Origin: Flaccisagitta enflata
Taxonomy: Eukaryota; Chaetognatha; Sagittoidea; Aphragmophora
Assembly: GCA_965153355.1 (NCBI GenBank)
Contig: OZ231127.1
Span: 65,348,001-65,412,000, forward strand
Direction of reading: 5' to 3'
DNA: 64,000 nt
The notes beneath the pieces were generated by a model. That model was not told the origin of the DNA, made no database searches, and worked only from the letters and a program-made list of their open reading frames with translations. Shown here one piece after another: positions 57,327 to 64,000 of the stretch (position 1 is its first letter; every line of letters starts with the position of its first letter). Position numbers and translations under genes: made by a program.

Positions 57327-57398
<72 letters not shown>
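57327..57398. repeat. (TC)n microsatellite
   Basis: About 36 uninterrupted TC units on the plus strand. Confidence 0.97.
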
Positions 57399-57401
<3 letters not shown>

Positions 57402-58488
57402 GTTCCGACGTTCCATCTGTTTGTCAGCCTTCGTTTGCCTCTCTGCCACCATGCTTTATCACATCCTGCGAGACAGATCAAGCGTTTTAAGTATACGCTT
57501 CTTCGCGTTGATGATTACTAGTGGAGTGGTTTAAGGCTACAATTTTTCTAATTCTTTATTAATGGATTGGTACCTTAAAACTAATTAGTTCAGTGTAAAA
57601 CGAATCAACCACCCGGTGTTCGTCTTTAGGTTCAAACCTTTATGTGCTAATTTACCATCTTGCTAAAAAAAAGCGACATTTTAAGATTAACATCCACTTG
57701 GGAAAATCGAGCTATTAACCCTTGAATGCATTGGTAGCGTTTGGATGAGATTGAATAACACAAAATTGAGACGAATCTGATAATTGAAGCACTGGTAGAT
57801 AGTGATCCGCAATAACTCAAGGAAGTTTCTTTCCGACCGACCGACTTCTTACAGATATGATGACCATGCATGGAGAAAAATCGCCCTCAAATTTCTTACA
57901 TGGCTTGCTTGATTTCGCAGGGAAAGGCCAAAGATACGGAAATGGATCGGACAGTAATCCATTTTCTTAATTGGACCGTCGTTAAAGTAATAGGGAATAA
58001 ATCAACCGCGTGAACTCTAGGACAAAGCAATTTTTGAAGAAGAATGTGTGAAGAAGAAGAAGATGAAGGAGAAGATACAAAAGAGGAGGGAACAAGTAAC
58101 GCGGTGTTACACTGTCACCGCCGACGGGTGGGCAGGGGGTTACAACCCTCTTTCCCCCCTCCCGCCCCCCCCCTCAGGTGTGCTTATATGCAAAGGGTGC
58201 TTCATCAGATTATTGATATTAGGGATTGTTAGAATATACGTCCTATGACACTTTTTTCTTTTTCTTTTTTCCAATTTATTTTTTTTTTTATTTATGAAGA
58301 AAAAAAATTGGAAAGCTGGGATATTTTATTGCTAATCCTATAAAAAAATGGTAAAAATCTGTTGTTTACATCTTAGAAAAAATAGCAATAGATATAATAT
58401 AATTATCCAAAAAATATCAGTCTCATTTTCAATAAAACTAGGTGAAGTGGTAAAATGGTAGATGAATAAAACTAGGTGAAGTGGTAAA
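57399..58488. other. Intergenic, no gene recognised
   Basis: Unique sequence with one minus-strand fragment related to the hairpin family 3' end (GGGTGGGCAGGGGGTTACAA at about 58126). A 38-bp direct duplication with ACTAGGTGAAGTGGTAAAAT lies at about 58435-58497. Confidence 0.5.
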
Positions 58489-58497
58489 ATGGTAGAT

Positions 58498-59010
58498 TTG
58501 GGTGCTTCACATAGCAAAAGTTGCTTATTTCTTTTCATCCTCTTTACCTAATGTGGAATGGGCAATTTTAGGACCCTTACCATTTTTTTTATCAAAAATT
58601 GTTCATCTTCCGTTTTTTAGAAAATTGTTTTTGAGAGCCTAATTTGTATATTGCAGTGGGATAAAAAAGTATGCTGATCTTCTCTGAATTAGCTTTTATA
58701 AACTTCTGCTCTTTAGAGAATTGTTAACCTGCTTTTTCACAAGCTCTTACGTAACTTATGCTCTGATATTTTGATTCATTTTCACAAAGATCATGGTTTT
58801 TTAAAACTAACAATTGTTCCTTTTGTAACAAGACTACACATGATTTTGCTGAATTCTGGGAAATCTGAGTAAACTTTAAGGCCAAAACAAAAATGGAAGA
58901 TGAAGGAATTTTGAGAAAAGGAAAATGGTCATCTTCATGATTTTTTTCACTCCATATTGGGTTAGTGGGACGAGAAGAAAATCAAATTTTTTGCTATGCG
59001 AAGCACACAA
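58498..59010. mobile_element. MITE with 9-bp target duplication (TTGGGTGCTTC family), copy 2
   Basis: TIR TTGGGTGCTTCACATAGC and GCTATGCGAAGCACACAA. Perfect 9-bp duplication ATGGTAGAT at 58489-58497 and 59011-59019. The interior is homologous to 40004-40520 but in the opposite relative orientation (for example TGGAAGATGAAGGAATT). No coding frame. Confidence 0.92.
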
Positions 59011-59786
59011 ATGGTAGATGAATAAAATTTTGTAACAGTGTCCCCATACGCTCTGATAAAGATGAGTTGATCGGAAGACCTTTTGTATATTGACACACTC
59101 GAGTCTCGACATCCCCCCACCCCTACTCTTGCACATCTTAGACCAATGGATGGACTGATGGACAAAGCCTCTTGTAGAGGCGCTAATCCGCGATGAAAAA
59201 GAGGTTTGCGAAGGAAAAAGAAAAATAGCATAAGTCGGGGTGCAATCGAAGACAAAATTTGATCAGTCACATTTTTTTGCAATATCATAAACATTGTTAA
59301 TTAGCATATTTCATCAATGAAAAATAATAAATAGTTTATATTAAAACTATTTTTGCATTCAAAATCATTTCTGTGTCCAAAGTAACTGTGAAATATAAGG
59401 ATGAAGGTCAGGTTTTTACAATCCAATATGTTTGAAGTAAAATTATAACTTTGCATAAATACTTAAAAATTGTTTTTTTCAAAAATATGATGTCCTTCTA
59501 AAGATTTATACGATGAGGGCTATTTGTTTAGAAATGCAAAATTTTGCATTCAGTATTAGAATTATAATTTTACCCAATATCTTTCTAAACTCTTCCACTG
59601 ATTTTTAGGAGAAATTTTCATATTTTATTGAATGACTTTGGTCGTTTTGAATATACAATAGAAACCTTTTATATTATATTCCTTTTTGGGCAGCGGCCCC
59701 AAAGGGGCCGATGACCTATGCTTTCATACATAGGGGAAATTTTTCCTTCTTCTCCTCTTCCTTCTTCTCCGTCCACCCTCTTTGAA

Positions 59787-60145
59787 GCTCATATCCTGGC
59801 CTTGGGGCCATAATCTTAGTCTCGAGGCCCAGATCCTAGTCTAGAGGCCCAAATTCTAGCCTCAAGGCTCAAATCCTTGCCTCAAGACTCAAATCCCAAC
59901 CTTGAGGCCCATATCCCAACCTTGAGGCCCATATCCCAGCCTCACACAGTGAAACTCGGACCACTAAAATCAATCTTTTTCGTAACACCGGTAACACCGC
60001 GTTACCAGTGTTACCAGTGTTACCGAAATAAATGAATTGAGTGGTAATACCGAGTAACACGGAGTAACGCAGATTCAAAGTATGTTTGTGTTACCGCCGT
60101 GTTATGCCCAGCGGATCTTGCGTTACCATGAAGTAAGGCGTAACA
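59787..60145. repeat. CCTTGAGGCCCATATCC minisatellite and GTAACACCG palindromes
   Basis: About eight units of CTCGAGGCCCAGATCCTAGT / CCTTGAGGCCCATATCCCAA (59787-59943), then GTAACACCGGTAACACCGCG, TTACCAGTGTTACC and similar self-complementary words to 60145. Confidence 0.85.
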
Positions 60146-60295
60146 AATTTTGCTTTCGAGTTTCGAACAATATTAGCGAGCGAAAGTGAACGGGACTGAG
60201 GCAAATTAAATTTTTGTTAAAAATCGCTCATTTTTTACATTATTCTCATATAAAGAACACGAAATGAATGATCTGTTATATATATATACATTACA

Positions 60296-60745
<450 letters not shown>

Positions 60746-60809
60746 GCTAAAACTGCTTCGTGAGTTGGCTTCAAAGAGCGCAGCAGACAACCTCAGCGTC
60801 TTAAAACTT

Positions 60810-60927
60810 TTTTAGTCACGGACCCGCGACTTCACCTTGCTGTGTCTGTTGGTAGGTTGGTCCGTCGGTCCATCCGAAATACTAAAGCGGTTTTTGCATT
60901 ACTGCTTCCGCCCAGCTGTCCGCGACT

Positions 60928-60930
<3 letters not shown>
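60810..60930 (+). mobile_element. Hairpin-ended repeat, copy E
   Basis: TTTTTT then AGTCACGGACCCGCGACT (60814-60831), TTGCTGTGTCTG, GGTCCGTCGGTCCATCCG, GCTTCCGCCCAGCT and the 3' arm GTCCGCGACT (60918-60927). Outer arms pair 9/10. The shortest full copy (about 115 bp). Confidence 0.78.

Positions 60931-61012
<82 letters not shown>
60929..61012. repeat. (GA)n microsatellite
   Basis: About 40 GA units starting directly at the 3' end of the hairpin repeat copy E. Confidence 0.96.
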
Positions 61013-61015
<3 letters not shown>

Positions 61016-61328
61016 TGAGAGACACAGACAGACGGAGGCAGTCATGTCAGACAGGCAGTCATGTCAGACAAATCAAAGCTGAGTGAAATACGAATTTTTT
61101 AAAAATTTGCTCACAAAAACGTGACATTTTCTCTATCTGGATTTGACCAGTTTGTGGCCTGTGATGGACCTATAAGGCCTGCAAAAATCAAATAAACCTG
61201 ACCAGACTGCTAGATAAGCATCCAGCACAGCCCTCGGAACCAGACTATGACATCATGAACTATCTGGTGACATTTGCTATTCACGAGAGGTGAAAATTGA
61301 GGGTTTTTCTCTGCCAAAATTTGATTTT

Positions 61329-61510
61329 TTTTAGTAGCGTGAACGCGACTCTACAGTAGAAGCCGCTATGGCGGTCGGTTGGTTGGTCGGTCCGTAACTT
61401 TTTTGAAATAAAGCCTAAATCTTCATTATAAAGATACTTTAAGGTACTTTAGGGTACTTTAAGGTACTTTAGGATACTTGAGGGTCATTTAGGGTACTAC
61501 AGGGTACTAT
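61329..61510 (+). mobile_element. Hairpin-ended repeat, copy F (3' end missing)
   Basis: AGTAGCGTGAACGCGACT (61333-61350), CTCTACAGTAGAAGCCGC, GGTCGGTTGGTTGGTCGG, then AAGGTACTTTAGGGTACTTT repeats. The hairpin is identical to that of copy D and the interior words match it. No 3' arm was found. Confidence 0.7.
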
Positions 61511-61898
61511 GGGATGTTGGAGGATGTGGTGGACCTTTTCACTGGGGAAGAAAGGGTTATTTTGATGCTTTTTGTTTATCTAAAAGGTGTCGAATAAAAA
61601 GTGGGATTATTCGGTTCTACCTGTCCTATGTAGAAAAAAAATGAAAAAAGTGCTTTGAAGACGAAACTAGGAGGTAAAAAATGAAGTTTGTCATGTTTTG
61701 ATTTTTTTGTCTTTTTTTTTCCAACTTTAAGTGGTGATTACTTCTAAACCGATTTAGTCGCGCCAAAAAGAATCAGATGCCCCTTAAAAAACACTACATT
61801 TTGGTCACCAATTTTTTCTAATTCCATCAAAAAACGAGTTATGATTTTTTGAATGAAATAGATTTACTGACAGAAGATTTTTTGTACACTAGGGATGC

Positions 61899-62410
61899 CA
61901 CTGTGACCCAGATCAGACCCAGCTAAAGAAAATTCCCATACCCAGCCTCTAACCATCCAGCAATCCCCCCATAAGGCTCAAACCGCCTTCACTGTGACCC
62001 AGATCAGACCCAGCTAAAGAAAATTCCCATACGCATATCCAGCCTCTAACCACCCAGTGACCACCCCAAAAGGCTCAAACCGCCTTCACTGTGACCCAGA
62101 TCAGACCCAGCTAAAGAAAATTCCCATACCCAGCCTCTAACCACCCAGCGACCACCCCAAAAGGCTCAAACCGCCCTCACTGTGACCCAGATCAGACCCA
62201 GCTAAAGAAAAATCCCATACCCAGCCTCTAACCACCCAGCGACCATCCAAAAAGGCTCAAACTGCCTTCACTGTGACCCAGATCAGACCCAGCTAAAGAA
62301 AGTTCCCATACCCAGCCTCTAACCACCCAGCGACCACCCCAAAAGGCTCAAACCGCCTTCACTGTGACCCAGATCAGACCCAGCAAAACAAAATTCCCAT
62401 ACCCTGCCTT
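61899..62410. repeat. 91-bp tandem repeat, about 5.6 units
   Basis: Units start with CACTGTGACCCAGATCAGAC at 61899, 61990, 62087, 62178, 62269 and 62360. The second unit carries a 6-bp insertion. High identity between units suggests recent expansion. Confidence 0.96.
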
Positions 62411-62411
62411 A

Positions 62412-62575
62412 TTGTAGTTGCGGACACACAACTCTATTAGAGCCTTTGTCCATCCGTCCGTCGGTCCGTTGATCCGTCCATCCGTGAGTCGAAAAATTTG
62501 AAAACGCGCATTTCCGCCCCTGCCCACCCGTCCGCAACTGGTTTTGGCCGTGTATCCAGCTTTGTTTTAGCTACT
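62412..62575 (+). mobile_element. Hairpin-ended repeat, copy G (variant arms)
   Basis: AGTTGCGGACACACAACT (62416-62433), CTCTATTAGAGCCTTTGTCC, GTCCGTCGGTCCGTTGATCC, CGCCCCTGCCCACCC and the 3' arm GTCCGCAACT (62530-62539), then GGCCGTGTATCCAGC. Outer arms pair 10/10 although the arm sequence differs from copies A-C. Confidence 0.85.
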
Positions 62576-62578
62576 GCT

Positions 62579-62617
<39 letters not shown>

Positions 62618-62879
62618 GCAGTGATTACAGACAGGCAGAAGAGCAGACCAACAAACAGACAGATGGAGAGAAACACAGACAAACACACACTAAGGGGGCG
62701 TTTCTAGTCAAAGACGATCGCGTTTTGAAAGGGCCCCTCGGTCGCTCGCTACGTTTGTTTGCTCGCACCACTCACTCCGTTCACTCGCTACGCAGCACTC
62801 TGCTTCGCTATGCTCGCTTCGCTACCCTCGCTCCATTCACGGGCTCACTCACTTTGCTCGTGGAACAGTTATATTCATT

Positions 62880-63353
62880 TGGAAAAAAAGTTTAAGAATA
62901 CCTTCGGCTTTTTGAGACCTGCAGAGAAATGCAGTTTTTTATTTTTTTGGTGAGGCTTTTGAGAAAGTTGCTGCATTTTGAGAGCAGAATGAAACAACGC
63001 ATGAAATTAACAGCTAAAATAGATCCAATTTTTTTCTTTCACAATTCTGTCCGATCAATACTTTTCATGTTAAGATATTTTCAATCATTTTTTTTCTTTC
63101 ATTTTTTACATTTTTCTAATAAATAAGGTATTGAGTTAGATGAAGTATTTTTGAACTTTGAAGTGTCCCAGGTGATAATTGTGCATGCTGGCAACAAAAT
63201 GAATGTCTTACTCTCTCTGACTGTCTGTCTTTTTCTGTCTGTCTGTCTCTGTCTATCTTTCTGCCTGTCTGTCTGTCTGTCTGTCTGTCTCTGTGTTTGC
63301 GTGTTTCTCTCTCTCTCTCTTTCTCTCTCTCCCCCTTTCTTTCTTTTTTTCTT

Positions 63354-63384
<31 letters not shown>

Positions 63385-63425
63385 TACGACTTTTTTCCTA
63401 CGGCGATTAGCCGCCTTGTAAATTA
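62880..63425 (+). repeat. Dispersed repeat shared with 49085-49915 (copy 2)
   Basis: Shares GGAAAAAAAGTTT, CTTTTTGAGACCTGCAGAGA, GCATGAAATTAACAGCTAA, TTTTTTACATTTTTC, GAGTTAGATGAAGTATTTTT, a CTGT/TCTC microsatellite and ACGACTTTTTTCCTACGGCG. It is not flanked by the CAGTAC TIRs here, so the repeat also exists outside that transposon. Confidence 0.75.
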
Positions 63426-63519
63426 CCGATAGCAAAACAAATCCATCCAAGGGCGGTTACCTTGGGGGTCATTTGAGGTCAAATTTCATAACTCTTCCGC
63501 CAACTATCCAGGCACTCTT

Positions 63520-63892
63520 TGTGGTATTTAACAAGCCCGACCGGGCAACGATGCGTCCGGGCTGTGTCTCAGCGTGTATTGATTATGTGACACATGTATG
63601 AAGAGACAGGTGGACGAACAGACGGATGAAAGGACTCTCAAAACATGTTGGTTGATCATTTGTTTCAGTGTAGGATCTCACCGTAGCCAAAAACAGCCGA
63701 GAAACGCGGTTTTTGCACGGGCGTAACGGACGGACGGACGGACGGACGGACGGACGGACGGACGGACGGACGGACGGACGGACGGACGGACGGATGGACG
63801 GACGGACGGACGGACCGACGGACCGACGGACGGACTGACGGATGGACAGACCCTCTTATAGAGATGCGTTCCTGACGGACGCATCTAAAAAG
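63520..63892 (-). mobile_element. Hairpin-ended repeat, copy H (minus strand)
   Basis: On the minus strand: CTTTTTAGATGCGT at 63892-63879, hairpin arms AGATGCGT (63886-63879) and ACGCATCT (63869-63862) around a 9-nt loop, CTCTATAAGAGGGTCTGTCC, a long (TCCG)n tract (63840-63727), and the 3' arm GGACGCATC (63558-63550). The outer arms pair perfectly over GATGCGTCCG, again with a different arm sequence. Confidence 0.8.
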
Positions 63893-63914
63893 ACTCCTTA
63901 ATCATTTTAAAGAG

Positions 63915-64000
63915 CGGTCGGTGTGATACGCGACATCACCGTGGCAGAAAAGTGCCGAAAACTGTGATTTTCAAGAAAGCGTTACGGACCGACGGACGGA
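63915..64000 (-). mobile_element. Probable hairpin-ended repeat, cut by window edge
   Basis: The 3' half of a further minus-strand copy: the 3' arm region GATACGCGACATCACCG (plus strand, about 63922-63938), then sequence parallel to copy H and the start of a GGACCGACGGACGGA tract at the edge. Its 5' hairpin lies right of the window. Confidence 0.5.

Overview
The window is nuclear DNA from an animal, most likely a non-vertebrate. It holds four recognisable metazoan genes with GT-AG introns and the standard stop codons: Axin (minus strand), Son of sevenless (SOS), electron-transfer-flavoprotein:ubiquinone oxidoreductase (ETFDH) and a polypyrimidine-tract-binding protein (PTBP), the last three on the plus strand. 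Exons are unusually large and few: SOS is complete in 6 coding exons (1695 aa), ETFDH in 7 (643 aa), and the whole 722-aa PTBP reading frame is one uninterrupted exon. A short CCCTAA-type interstitial tract in a SOS intron is weak evidence for TTAGGG-type telomeres. I cannot place the species further.

Layout: 1-3740, Axin on the minus strand. Exon 2 runs off the left edge. The first coding exon in the window carries the tankyrase motif and the RGS domain. 3.7-7.8 kb is the divergent Axin/SOS interval, filled with hAT-type MITEs and a hairpin-ended repeat. 7832-26460 is SOS: histone folds, DH, PH, REM, CDC25 and a proline-rich tail. Its 6.5-kb intron 5 holds a GAT-rich minisatellite and a 1-kb palindrome. 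26.5-29.2 kb is intergenic with two MITEs. 29168-46136 is ETFDH. Its 11.2-kb intron 1 holds several unrelated minisatellites, a decayed non-LTR ORF1 piece and further MITEs. 46-53.8 kb is intergenic and includes one transposon nested in another. 53829-55997 is PTBP. 56-64 kb has no gene I can recognise and consists of MITEs, microsatellites and minisatellites.

The genes are not a functional cluster: Axin acts in Wnt signalling, SOS in Ras activation, ETFDH in mitochondrial electron transfer, and PTBP in splicing. The repeats are the unusual part. Many small non-autonomous DNA transposons can be delimited to the base by TIRs and target-site duplications (TA, 8 bp or 9 bp). One dispersed family stands out: each copy begins with a small hairpin and ends with a third copy of the hairpin arm, and the arm sequence changes between copies while base-pairing is largely kept. 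That family is the best candidate here for an undescribed structured element. A second point of interest is the ETFDH Fe-S region, which has two cysteines that mammalian ETFDH lacks.

All calls come from reading the sequence. Exon boundaries were set by splice-site phase and alignment from memory to the human orthologues. No search or alignment program was run.
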